Source of the DNA: B4-G1 sp964393895
GTDB taxonomy: Bacteria; Chloroflexota; Anaerolineae; B4-G1
Direction: 5' to 3'
Assembly: GCA_964393895.1 (NCBI GenBank)
Contig: CAYMWP010000024.1
Coordinates: 1 to 39,987, forward strand
Length of the DNA stretch: 39,987 nt
Shown here one piece after another: positions 1 through 7,682 of the stretch. Made by a program: the position numbers and the translations under genes. Under the pieces are notes generated by a model that made no database searches, was not told where the DNA came from, and saw only the letters and a list, made by a program, of their open reading frames with translations. How positions within the stretch are numbered: position 1 is the stretch's first letter; each line of letters starts with the position of its first letter.

Positions 1-2
1 GC

Positions 3-590
3 CACGGCAAGAAGAAAGTGGAGATGCACTTTTTGCCCGACGTGTGGGTGACGTGCAACGTCTGCAAGGGAACGCGCTTCAACCGGGAGACGTTGCAGGT
101 CCGCTACAAAGGCAAGGCAATCGCCGACGTGTTGGATATGGACGTGGAGGAGGCGCTGGACTTTTTCGGGAACGTGCCCAAGATCAAGCGCATCCTGGCT
201 ACGCTTTCCGACGTGGGGCTGGGCTACGTCAAGCTGGGCCAGAGCGCGACCACGCTCTCCGGCGGCGAGGCGCAGCGGATCAAGCTGGCCAAGGAGCTGG
301 CCCGCGTCTCCACCGGCGACACGGTCTACATCCTGGATGAGCCGACCACTGGCCTGCACTTTGCCGACATCCAAAAGCTCTTGGACGTGCTCCACCGCTT
401 GACCGACGCCGGGAACACGGTCATCGTCATCGAGCACAATCTGGACGTGATCAAGACGGCGGACTGGATCGTGGACCTGGGGCCGGAGGGGGGTGACGAG
501 GGGGGGTACATCGTGGCCGAGGGAAGCCCGGAGGAAGTGGCGCAGGTGGAAGGGAGTTACACGGGGCATTTCCTGAGGCGGGTGCTGTAG
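3..590 (+). CDS. uvrA: UvrA excinuclease ABC subunit A, C-terminal part (5' end outside the window)
   Basis: This is the last ~195 residues of UvrA, the damage-scanning ATPase of nucleotide excision repair. The reading frame is open to the left edge (codons from position 3 read HGKKKV), so the gene starts outside the window. It shows the second pair of a zinc module (CNVCKG), the ABC signature LSGGEAQRIKLAKEL, the Walker B region VYILDEPTTGLH, and the H-loop region VIVIEHNLDVI, in the order expected for the second UvrA ATPase domain. The C-terminus (GHFLRRVL) is typical of full-length UvrA, so the 3' end is intact. The next gene begins 10 bp after the stop, so they may share a transcript. Confidence 0.97.
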   Translation, partial: HGKKKVEMHFLPDVWVTCNVCKGTRFNRETLQVRYKGKAIADVLDMDVEEALDFFGNVPKIKRILATLSDVGLGYVKLGQSATTLSGGEAQRIKLAKELARVSTGDTVYILDEPTTGLHFADIQKLLDVLHRLTDAGNTVIVIEHNLDVIKTADWIVDLGPEGGDEGGYIVAEGSPEEVAQVEGSYTGHFLRRVL

Positions 591-600
591 AGCCGAAGAG

Positions 601-1272
601 ATGGGGAGCAAGGGCGTGGACGAACTGGGGACAGATCTGCGCAAGATGCTGGCCGACAAGGATCATCCGCAACTGGAAGAGGCGATACGTTTGGCTCTGA
701 CAGATGGCGGGGCGCTGGACGCGCTCCTGGACGGCCTGACGTCGAAGGAGGAAACTTACCGCTACAATTGCTTCGAGGTGCTCTTGTGGATCAGCGAGAG
801 CCGGTCGCAGGTGTTGTATCCGCAGTGGGATCATTTCGTCGGGCTTTTGGGCAGCAGCAATGGATTCTATCGCTCTATGGCGCTGCGGCTCATCGCCAAC
901 TTGACGGGGGCGGACGAGGAGGGGCGGTTCGAGAGCATCTTTGAGCGTTACTTTGAGCTCCTCGACGACGAGAAGGTGATGGTGGCTCGGTATCTCGCTC
1001 AGAGCGCGGGGGTGATCGCCAGGCGCAAACCTCACCTGCAAGCGAGGATCGCGGAAAAGCTGTTGGGCATTGAGCAGGCCCATCACACCGAAGGGCGCAA
1101 GGCCTTGGTCAAAGCGGATGCGCTCGAGTTCTTGGCGGCGTTCTTCGAGGTGTTGCCCGAAAAGGAAAGGGCGCTCGCTTTTGCCGAGGGCTTGTTGACG
1201 AGCAGCAGCCCAAAGGCAAGAAAGGCGGCCCAAGCTTTCCTCGACGAGCGCAGAGAGGCGGTAAAGAAATGA
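601..1272 (+). CDS. HEAT/ARM-like helical repeat protein, function unknown
   Basis: This 223-residue protein is almost entirely alpha-helical. It has repeated amphipathic helix pairs of about 35-40 residues, for example around ALLDGLTSKEETYRYN, FVGLLGSSNGFYRSMALRL and LLTSSSPKARKAAQAFL, a pattern typical of HEAT or ARM solenoids, which usually act as protein- or nucleic-acid-binding scaffolds. There is no signal peptide or membrane segment, so it should be cytoplasmic. The ATG lies 10 bp after the uvrA stop without a strong ribosome binding site, which suggests co-transcription. A role in DNA repair is suggested only by the neighbour. The HEAT assignment rests on visible helix periodicity, not on a profile match. 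Confidence 0.75.
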   Translation: MGSKGVDELGTDLRKMLADKDHPQLEEAIRLALTDGGALDALLDGLTSKEETYRYNCFEVLLWISESRSQVLYPQWDHFVGLLGSSNGFYRSMALRLIANLTGADEEGRFESIFERYFELLDDEKVMVARYLAQSAGVIARRKPHLQARIAEKLLGIEQAHHTEGRKALVKADALEFLAAFFEVLPEKERALAFAEGLLTSSSPKARKAAQAFLDERREAVKK

Positions 1273-1308
1273 AACGAGGAGAGCGGAGGATAACGAAAGG
1301 ACTGGACG

Positions 1309-2085
1309 ATGAACGATGATGTGAGGATCGTCACCGTTGACGGTGCGAACGTGGCCGCGGAGGGGTTCTTTTGTTACAAAAGCAAGCCCAAGTCGGCAGG
1401 GTACCAGAAGAAGCTGAGTTGGTTGGAGCAGCGCTTTGCCGAGGGGATGCGGATCAGTATCCTCTACGAGGGCGAGAGGTCGGTGGGCTTTGTAGAGTAC
1501 GTCCCCGGCGAGTTCGCCTGGCGGGCCGTCAACGCCGCGGGCTACATGGTCATTCACTGCCTGTGGGTGGTGGGTAAGGGAAAGGGCAAGGGCTATGGCA
1601 CGCGCCTGGTGAACGAATGCGTTGAGGATGCACGGAAAGCTCAGATGCACGGCGTCGTGATGGTCGCCAGCAGCAGGCCGTGGCTGGCCGACAAAAAGCT
1701 GTTCCTCAAGCTGGGCTTCGAGGTCGTGGGCCAGGCCCCGCCGACCTTTGATCTGCTGGTCAAGCGGTTCGACGACGCCCCCCTGCCTACCTTTCCCGAA
1801 GATTGGGATGAGAGAATCAGCCGCTACGGTCCAGGCGTTACCATCGTCTACGCCGACCAGTGCCCCTACATCGAGGACGCGGTGCATGGAACGCTAGAGA
1901 TCGCCGGCGAGATGGGCGCAGAGGCTCGGACCGTCAAGTTGGAAAGCAGCCAGCAAGTGCGGGACGGTGCGCCGTCGGCATACGGAGTATTTGGCATCGT
2001 GTATGATGGAGAGTTGGTGAGCTACAAGTACCTGGACAGCAAGAAAGAGCGACAAAGGTTTTCCGAGCTCTTGAGCAAAGCATAG
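1309..2085 (+). CDS. GNAT N-acetyltransferase with C-terminal YoaP-like domain
   Basis: Residues ~1-150 form a GNAT acetyltransferase. The acetyl-CoA pyrophosphate loop is seen as GKGKGKGYGTRLV near residue 90, followed by the helix/strand pattern ending in LFLKLGFEVVG. Residues ~165-258 form a second thioredoxin-like domain beginning with a strand and the motif DQCPYIED, as in the YoaP-like family that is commonly fused to GNAT domains. The single CPY cysteine replaces a CxxC pair, so a redox role is not assured. The substrate is unknown. The ATG at 1309 follows GGACTGGACG and is 36 bp after the HEAT-like gene. Family assignment is from motif recognition. Confidence 0.85.
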   Translation: MNDDVRIVTVDGANVAAEGFFCYKSKPKSAGYQKKLSWLEQRFAEGMRISILYEGERSVGFVEYVPGEFAWRAVNAAGYMVIHCLWVVGKGKGKGYGTRLVNECVEDARKAQMHGVVMVASSRPWLADKKLFLKLGFEVVGQAPPTFDLLVKRFDDAPLPTFPEDWDERISRYGPGVTIVYADQCPYIEDAVHGTLEIAGEMGAEARTVKLESSQQVRDGAPSAYGVFGIVYDGELVSYKYLDSKKERQRFSELLSKA

Positions 2086-2110
2086 CACCACCAAGTCAGG
2101 AGGGAATCTG

Positions 2111-2458
2111 ATGAACGACAGGATAATCGCTTACTGTGGGTTGATCTGCACCGACTGCCCGGCCTACGTCGCCACGCAGGCGGACGACCGGGCCGCGTTG
2201 GAGCAGGTGGCGGCTCAATGGCGGGAGGAGTACAACGCGCCCAACATCACCGTCGAGTCCGTCATCTGCGATGGCTGCCTGAATGGCGGGCGCAAGTGCG
2301 GTCACTGCGCCGAGTGCGAGATCCTCGCCTGTGGGGTCGAGCGTGGCGTGGTCAACTGCGCCCACTGCGCGGAATATGCCTGCGAGCGACTGGAGGGCTT
2401 TTTCGGCTTTGTGCCGGACGCGCGGGCGGTGCTGGACGAGATTCGGCGCTCGTTGTGA
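2111..2458 (+). CDS. DUF3795 cysteine-rich protein
   Basis: A small 115-residue protein with about a dozen cysteines. It begins with the DUF3795 hallmark IAYCGLICTDCPAY and continues with CDGCLNGGRKCGHCAEC and a later NCAHCAEYACERL. The cysteine pairs imply metal binding (zinc or an iron-sulfur cluster); no enzymatic function is established for the family. GGAGGGAATCTG ending two bases before the ATG provides a good ribosome binding site. The gene sits 25 bp after the YoaP-type acetyltransferase and 9 bp before the cyclase-fold gene, so the three probably form one transcript. Confidence 0.88.
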   Translation: MNDRIIAYCGLICTDCPAYVATQADDRAALEQVAAQWREEYNAPNITVESVICDGCLNGGRKCGHCAECEILACGVERGVVNCAHCAEYACERLEGFFGFVPDARAVLDEIRRSL

Positions 2459-2467
2459 GGGAGGCGC

Positions 2468-3481
2468 ATGATCTATTCTGTAGCAGACGATATGGTTTAC
2501 TGGCTGCTGGAATCTGGCGGACCCTGGACCCGCTACCGTACGCTGGTGGACCTGCTCGACCGGCCTGAGGACGACGCCGAGGTGCAGGCTGCTCGCGCCG
2601 AGATGCTGGCCCACTCTCAGGTGCAGGCCCTCGTCGCCGAACTTGACTGGCCCGGCCTGCCGCTCAAGCGCCACAATGACGCGGCCCATCCCTTTAACAA
2701 ACTGCCCGTCCTGGCCGATTTCGGTCTGCGCGCCGACGACCCTGGCATTGGCCCCGTCGTCGAGCGGATGTTGGAGCAGCAACATTCCGATGGCCCATTC
2801 CAGGTCGTCGTTCAGATCGCCGAGCGGTATGGCGGCAGCGGTCAGCCAACGCTCAGTTGGGCACTGTGTGATAGTACGGTCAACCTCTATTCGATGGCGG
2901 CTTTGGGGCTGGCGAACCATCCCGCTGTGCAGTGGGCCGCCGAACACTTGGTCGGCCTGGCGCGCCAGCCTGGCCCCGAAGGGGAGCCCCTCGGCGGCTG
3001 GCCCTGCGCCACCGGGGCCGGCTTTCGTGGCCCTGGCCGCAAGTCCGACCCCTGCCCTGTCGTCAACCTGCACGCGCTACGGGCACTGGATGCGTTGGGC
3101 TGGCACGACCATCCGACGGCGGTGCTGGGGGCAGAGATGCTGCTCACCCACTGGGAGCGCCGGGCCGGGCGCAAGATGTACCTCTTCGGCATCGGTACCG
3201 ACTTCCGCAAGCTCAAGTATCCCTTCGTCTGGTACGACGTGCTGCACGTGGTGGACGTGCTGAGCCGCTTCCCCTTCCTCCACGCCGACCCGCGCTTGCG
3301 AGAGATGGTGGAGACGATCACCGCGCAGGCCGGCGAGAACGGACGCTACGCCGCCACCTCGATGTACCGGGCCTGGAAAGGCTGGTCCTTCGCCGACAAG
3401 AAGACCCCCTCGCCCTGGCTCACCTTCCTGGTGCTCCGGGTGCAGAAGCGACTTGACGGGAGAGGACCTAATGAGCAGTAA
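2468..3481 (+). CDS. Terpenoid-cyclase/prenyltransferase-fold protein, function unknown
   Basis: This 337-residue protein has repeated helix pairs characteristic of the alpha/alpha toroid of squalene-cyclase and prenyltransferase families. Repeats begin at VYWLLESGGPWTRYRTL and recur at LYSMAALGLANHP, NLHALRALDALGWHD and DVLHVVDVLSRFPFLHAD. It lacks the DxDD motif of cyclases, so a terpene cyclase reaction is unlikely; related proteins are usually annotated only by fold. No signal peptide is seen. The ATG is preceded by GAGGGAGGCGC. Its stop overlaps by 11 bp the start of a truncated DinB-like gene. Confidence 0.75.
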   Translation: MIYSVADDMVYWLLESGGPWTRYRTLVDLLDRPEDDAEVQAARAEMLAHSQVQALVAELDWPGLPLKRHNDAAHPFNKLPVLADFGLRADDPGIGPVVERMLEQQHSDGPFQVVVQIAERYGGSGQPTLSWALCDSTVNLYSMAALGLANHPAVQWAAEHLVGLARQPGPEGEPLGGWPCATGAGFRGPGRKSDPCPVVNLHALRALDALGWHDHPTAVLGAEMLLTHWERRAGRKMYLFGIGTDFRKLKYPFVWYDVLHVVDVLSRFPFLHADPRLREMVETITAQAGENGRYAATSMYRAWKGWSFADKKTPSPWLTFLVLRVQKRLDGRGPNEQ

Positions 3482-3614
3482 GGCCCAGGCAAAGAAGGAC
3501 GAGATCATCTCGGAGTTGGTCGAAACCCGGCGCAAGATCGTCGACGCGGCGGCGGCGCTCTCAGCCTGGGCTTGTGACATAGAGTTTCACAGAGCATCGC
3601 GGAGAAAAAGATAG
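3471..3614 (+). pseudogene. Truncated DinB/DfsB-like gene (5' stub)
   Basis: An open frame of 47 codons overlaps the previous gene's stop by 11 bp and has a ribosome binding site (GAGAGGA). Its first 33 residues (AKKDEIISELVETRRKI and on to the leucine-serine of the first helix) look like the N-terminal helix of a DinB/YfiT-fold protein, normally ~150-170 residues. After about position 3570 the frame runs into unrelated AT-richer sequence and stops, so the remaining helices are missing. I read this as a gene cut by a deletion or insertion. A genuine 47-residue protein cannot be excluded. Confidence 0.6.
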
Positions 3615-3721
3615 TTTTGTTGTATTCTTCTGTGCTTTCTCAGCCGGATGTAGTTTATTCGCGTTCTCCGTGTCCAAACCAGAATGGCCTGAGCAGTTAC
3701 TCCTGAGGACGATCCCCGCGC

Positions 3722-3749
3722 TTGTGCTAGCGGGCCGGTGGGATATAAT
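3722..3749 (+). promoter_or_regulatory. Sigma-70-like promoter of the ABC exporter operon
   Basis: TTGTGC at 3722-3727 and TATAAT at 3744-3749 are separated by 16 bp. The expected start of transcription is near 3756, which lies downstream of the GTG at 3738. This argues for the later GTG (3801) as the ABC subunit start. Confidence 0.6.
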
Positions 3750-3800
3750 TGTGATCGGCACTTTTATCACAAGAAGGTTGAAGCAGGTATTCAGATCTCG

Positions 3801-5621
3801 GTGACTAAAAAAGAGTTCCGACTGGAAAACGAAGAGCATTACAATCGCTCCGGCCCGGTGCGCTGGATCATCTCCCATCTGGCGCGCTATTTGCTTTTCC
3901 TGCTGGCCGTGATCCTGGCCGCCATCTTTAACAACTGGGCCTATAGCTATCGCCAGGTTTTGATCGGTCGGGGATTCGACCTGATCACCGCGCCTGGCTG
4001 GCAGACTTCCGCGCTGTTGATGCTCGCGTTGGGCGTGGTGGGGGCGGCCGCTACGCAGAGCATAACCGGCCTGATCCGCAACTTTGCCATCGAGTTCCTG
4101 GCCCAGCGCGTAGAGCGGGATACCCGCGACGAGTTGTACATCAACTTGCTGGGCAAGAGCCAGACCTTTCACGGCCGGCAGCGCATCGGCGACATCATGG
4201 CCCGCGCCACCAACGACGTGCGCTCGCTCAACCTGATGTTCAGCCCCGGCCTGATGCTGATCATTGACTCGCTGATGGCCATCGTCGTTCCCGTCGTCAT
4301 GATCGGCCAGCTCGATTGGAGACTGCTGCTCGTTCCACTCCTCTTTGTGGTCTTGTGGACCGTCACGGTCTACGACTACAACCGACGTCTCAAACCGGTC
4401 AGCGTGGCCCAGCGCGAGCAGTTTGGGACGATGAACGCCGGGCTGCAAGAGTCAATCGCCGGGATCGAGGTGGTCAAGGCGAACGCGCAGGAGCGGCAAG
4501 AGTGGGAAAAGTTTGCCCGCGACGCTCGTCTGTTCCGCGACTATTTCGTGGAGCAGGGAGAGATACAGGCTCGCTACCTGCCAATGTTGATGTTTCTGTT
4601 CTGCTGGGCCGGCGCCTTTTTGCACGCACTGTTGCTCTGGCGCGCGAGCATCGTCAGTCTGGGGCAGGTGGTGGCCTTTATGGGGCTGATGGGCACGCTG
4701 CGTTTCCCCACCTTTATCTCTATCTTTTCCTTCAACCTGGTGCAGTTGGGCATCGCTGGCGCCGAGCGGATTCTGGAACTGATCAACACAGAGACAGAGC
4801 TGGACGAGAACGAGGCCGGCGTCGCCCAACCGATCCGGGGCCAGGTGGTCTTTGAAAACGTCAGCTTTGGTTACAGCGACGACAGAAACCAGGTTTTTTC
4901 CGAAAAACCCGGTTTCTTTGACCAGAATGGTAGGCTGGTGCTGAAGAACATCAGTTTCGCTGCTCAACCAGGGGAGACCATCGCCATCGTGGGGCAGACT
5001 GGCTCTGGCAAGACGACGCTCACCCGGCTCATCAACCGCATCTTTGACGCCGATAGCGGGCGGGTGCTGGTGGACGGCGTGGACGTGCGCGATTGGAGCA
5101 TGGAGTCGCTCCGCTCGCAGATCTCGACCATCGAACAGGACGTGTTCCTCTTCTCCCGCACGCTGGCCGAAAACGTCGCCTTTGGTTGCAACGACGCCGA
5201 CCAGGGGGCGATAGAACGGGCGGCCCGCGAGGCGCAGGCGCACGAGTTCATCACCAGCTTTGGCGATGGCTACAAAACTGAGGTAGGGGAGCGAGGCGTG
5301 ACGCTCTCCGGCGGGCAGCGGCAGCGCATCGCCATCGCCCGTGCCTTCCTCACCGACCCGCGCATCCTGATCCTGGACGATTCCACCAGCGCCATTGACA
5401 GCAACACCGAAGATCAAATCCAACGGGCCATGCGGCGCATCAGCCAGGGGCGCCCCGGCGCCCCGCGAACCACCTTTATCATCACCCACCGGCTCAGCCA
5501 GATTCGCTGGGCCGACCGCATCCTGGTTCTGCGGCGGGGCGAGCTGGTGGACCAGGGAACCCACGCCGAGCTGATGGAGCGGAGTGAGGACTACCGGCGC
5601 ATCTTTGCACGCTACGATTAA
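3801..5621 (+). CDS. ABC exporter half-transporter, degenerate-site subunit
   Basis: A 606-residue type IV (exporter-type) half-transporter: six transmembrane helices (~15-320) then a nucleotide-binding domain (~345-600). The NBD has Walker A GQTGSGKTT (~398), canonical signature LSGGQRQRI (~502), Walker B LILDDSTSAID and H-loop ITHRLS. The catalytic Glu after Walker B is Asp (residue 527), as in the non-catalytic half of heterodimers such as TM287/288 or BmrCD. The partner at 5810 has the matching degenerate signature. GTG 3801 is chosen over 3738 because a promoter -10 box lies at 3744. Residues ~362-376 are an in-frame insert from a palindromic micro-repeat. The substrate is unknown. Confidence 0.93.
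   Translation: MTKKEFRLENEEHYNRSGPVRWIISHLARYLLFLLAVILAAIFNNWAYSYRQVLIGRGFDLITAPGWQTSALLMLALGVVGAAATQSITGLIRNFAIEFLAQRVERDTRDELYINLLGKSQTFHGRQRIGDIMARATNDVRSLNLMFSPGLMLIIDSLMAIVVPVVMIGQLDWRLLLVPLLFVVLWTVTVYDYNRRLKPVSVAQREQFGTMNAGLQESIAGIEVVKANAQERQEWEKFARDARLFRDYFVEQGEIQARYLPMLMFLFCWAGAFLHALLLWRASIVSLGQVVAFMGLMGTLRFPTFISIFSFNLVQLGIAGAERILELINTETELDENEAGVAQPIRGQVVFENVSFGYSDDRNQVFSEKPGFFDQNGRLVLKNISFAAQPGETIAIVGQTGSGKTTLTRLINRIFDADSGRVLVDGVDVRDWSMESLRSQISTIEQDVFLFSRTLAENVAFGCNDADQGAIERAAREAQAHEFITSFGDGYKTEVGERGVTLSGGQRQRIAIARAFLTDPRILILDDSTSAIDSNTEDQIQRAMRRISQGRPGAPRTTFIITHRLSQIRWADRILVLRRGELVDQGTHAELMERSEDYRRIFARYD
4884..4917. repeat. Palindromic micro-repeat inserted in frame in the ABC exporter gene
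   Basis: The arms AGAAACCAGGTTTTT and AAAAACCCGGTTTCT can pair with one mismatch across a short loop. The element encodes the NQVFSEKPGFFD part of a stretch that separates two NBD strands (FENVSFGYSDD and LVLKNISF) that are normally close. A related sequence ends the glycosyltransferase gene at 34523-34556, where it also yields a KPGF peptide. Confidence 0.75.
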
Positions 5622-5636
5622 AGCGTAAAACGTGAG
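5622..5636 (+). repeat. Heptamer-type repeat, left bracket of truncated S23 cassette
   Basis: AGCGTAAAACGTGAG starts directly after the TAA of the ABC subunit gene. It is a short member of the ACGTGAA array family that recurs through the window. Confidence 0.55.
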
Positions 5637-5651
5637 GATCGAGGGGGCGAG

Positions 5652-5825
5652 ATGCGCTACGATGAGTGGGAACGGTTGGTTCCAGAGACGATCAGGGGAG
5701 ATTCGCTTTGGAAGGTGAGGGCATATCGGCTGGCTCTGTTCCTGACCGATGTGGGCTGGCACGACTTTACTAATCCCAAATCTGTAGCCTTACGTTTCAC
5801 GGAGACAAAATGGGTTTCGTCCTAG
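5652..5825 (+). pseudogene. Truncated four-helix-bundle (S23/IVP family) gene
   Basis: From ATG 5652 the translation (MRYDEWERLVPETIRGDSLWKV, then AYRLALFLTDVGWHD) matches the first ~40 residues of the two intact S23-family proteins at 17517 and 20459. After about position 5775 the similarity stops, and the frame ends at 5823-5825 inside the next gene. The core IAEG/YSRG motif and helices 2-4 are missing, so this is a 3'-truncated copy. It sits between the two ABC subunits and is bracketed by heptamer repeats in opposite orientation, as the intact copies are. Confidence 0.8.
5791..5802 (-). repeat. Inverted heptamer-type repeat, right bracket of truncated S23 cassette
   Basis: TACGTTTCACGG is the reverse complement of the CGTGAAACGT unit. 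It lies immediately after the S23 remnant and just before the ATG of the second ABC subunit. Confidence 0.55.
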
Positions 5826-7612
5826 ACGGTCTCGACAGTGAGGCCTACGACCGCAATTACAGCGACCAGGAACTGGTGCGCCGCATCATCAGCTACTTTC
5901 GACCCCACACCCGGCGCATGATCCTGGTGGCCGCGATGATCGCGCTAAACTCGGCGGCCGGAACCGGCGGGCCGATAATCATCTCCAAAGCCATTGACGT
6001 CGTGGCCGCCGACCCGTCGCTTAAAGTCATGCTGCTGATGGCAACGGGCGTGCTCCTGATGGGCGCGGCGGCCTGGGTCTTTAACTATGTGCGGCAGATG
6101 TACTCCGCCCGGGTGGTGGGGGACGTGGTGCTCAGGCTGCGAGAGGACGTCTTTGACGCTACCATCAGGCACGACCTGTCATTCTACGGCGAGCATCCCT
6201 CCGGCAAGATCGTCAGCCGCGTCACCTCCGATACGCAGGACTTTAGCACGGTCGCCACGCTGGTGATGGACCTACTCAGTCAGGTGTTGCTGGTCGCCCT
6301 CCTCGCCGCGTGGCTGCTTACCATAAATTTTTGGCTGACGTTGCTGCTGTTGGGCATGTCGCCATTTGCAGCCGTCATCGCGCTCAGCTTTAGGCGCATC
6401 GCGCGGCGGGTCACCCAGCAGGCTCGCCGGGTGACGGCCAAGATCAACGCCCAGATTCAGGAATCCATCAGCGGCATCATGGTAGCCAAGAGCTTTCGGC
6501 AGGAGCACGCCATCTATGCCACCTTTGACGCCAACAACGAGCAAGCCTACCGCGTGGGCCTGCGGCGCGGCCTGACGCTCAACACGATCTTTCCCGTCAT
6601 GGGATTCGCCTCCGGCGTCGGGGTGGCGGCGTTGGCCTACGCCGGGGGGCTGGCGACGCGGGGTGGGGCGGTGAGCGCGGGCAACTGGTACCTGTTCATG
6701 CAGGCGGTGGGCTTTTTCTGGTGGCCGCTGATGAACATCTCCTCCTTCTGGAGCCAGTTCCAGGATGGGCTGTCCGCCTCGGAGCGGGTGTTTGCCCTGA
6801 TTGACACCGAGCCAAAGGTGATTCAGACGGCGGCCGAGCCAGTGGAACGGCTGGACGGCCGGATCGAGTTCCGTGACCTTACTTTCGCCTACACGCCCGA
6901 AGAGACCGTCCTGCCCGACTTTGGCCTGGATATCCACCCCCGGGAGACGGTGGCGTTGGTGGGCCACACCGGCGCGGGCAAGAGCAGCGTGGCCCGGTTG
7001 ATCACTCGTTTCTACGAGTTTCAGGAAGGACAATTGCTGGTTGACGGTCGGGACGTCCGCCGCCTCGATTTGGGCCAGTACCGCCGCCACATCGGAGTGG
7101 TCCCGCAGGAGCCGTTCCTCTTTTCCGGCACCGTGCGTGATAACGTGCGCTACGGCCGGCCAGAAGCGACCGACGAACAGGTGCGCCAGGCGGCCATGCA
7201 GATCTCGGGCGGCGATTGGCTGGCCGATCTCCCCGACGGGTTGGACACCGACGTGGGCGAGCGGGGAGCAAACCTCTCTATGGGTCAGCGGCAACTGGTG
7301 GCGCTGGCGCGGGTGCTGCTCAACGACCCGGTCATCTTTATCCTGGACGAGGCCACGGCCAGCGTGGACCCCTTCACCGAGATGCAGATCCAGGAGGGGC
7401 TGGAGACCATCATGCGAGATAGGACCGCCATCGTCATCGCCCACCGGCTCTCGACCGTCAAGCACGCCGACCGCATCATCGTGATGGATCACGGGCGCAT
7501 CATCGAGGAGGGCGCGCACGGCGAGTTGATGGCCCAAGGCGGCCACTATGCCGAACTGTATGACACCTATTTCCGGCATCAGTCGCCGGATTACAGACCA
7601 TGGGACTTGTGA
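5810..7612 (+). CDS. ABC exporter half-transporter, catalytic-Glu subunit
   Basis: A 600-residue half-transporter with an N-terminal six-helix membrane domain (~35-325) and an NBD (~350-590). Walker A is GHTGAGKSS, Walker B FILDEATASVD with the catalytic Glu (E514), and the H-loop AHRLS. The signature is LSMGQ (residues 489-493) rather than LSGGQ. In a heterodimer this degenerate signature would face the Walker A/B of the 3801 subunit, which has Asp for Glu, giving one degenerate and one consensus ATP site. The pair therefore fits a heterodimeric multidrug- or lipid-type exporter; the cargo is not inferable. The GGAGACAAA upstream of the ATG supports this start. Confidence 0.94.
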   Translation: MGFVLDGLDSEAYDRNYSDQELVRRIISYFRPHTRRMILVAAMIALNSAAGTGGPIIISKAIDVVAADPSLKVMLLMATGVLLMGAAAWVFNYVRQMYSARVVGDVVLRLREDVFDATIRHDLSFYGEHPSGKIVSRVTSDTQDFSTVATLVMDLLSQVLLVALLAAWLLTINFWLTLLLLGMSPFAAVIALSFRRIARRVTQQARRVTAKINAQIQESISGIMVAKSFRQEHAIYATFDANNEQAYRVGLRRGLTLNTIFPVMGFASGVGVAALAYAGGLATRGGAVSAGNWYLFMQAVGFFWWPLMNISSFWSQFQDGLSASERVFALIDTEPKVIQTAAEPVERLDGRIEFRDLTFAYTPEETVLPDFGLDIHPRETVALVGHTGAGKSSVARLITRFYEFQEGQLLVDGRDVRRLDLGQYRRHIGVVPQEPFLFSGTVRDNVRYGRPEATDEQVRQAAMQISGGDWLADLPDGLDTDVGERGANLSMGQRQLVALARVLLNDPVIFILDEATASVDPFTEMQIQEGLETIMRDRTAIVIAHRLSTVKHADRIIVMDHGRIIEEGAHGELMAQGGHYAELYDTYFRHQSPDYRPWDL

Positions 7613-7682
7613 ACTCTGTCCCGGGCGCCATAGATGGTTGCCAGCGCGCTTTACCCGGTAAACAAATAAACAAATACAGCCT

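Noticed and set aside
451..1887. Long minus-strand open frame (478 codons), and similar ones at 6272-7579, 7500-8882, 4452-5762 and 19402-20397
   Set aside because: They lie antisense to well-recognised genes, cover several of them at once, lack family motifs and arise from high GC at third positions.
3738..3800. GTG at 3738 as the start of the first ABC subunit
   Set aside because: It lies upstream of or within the likely -10 box (TATAAT 3744-3749), and the first residues do not look like the family N-terminus; GTG 3801 fits better.
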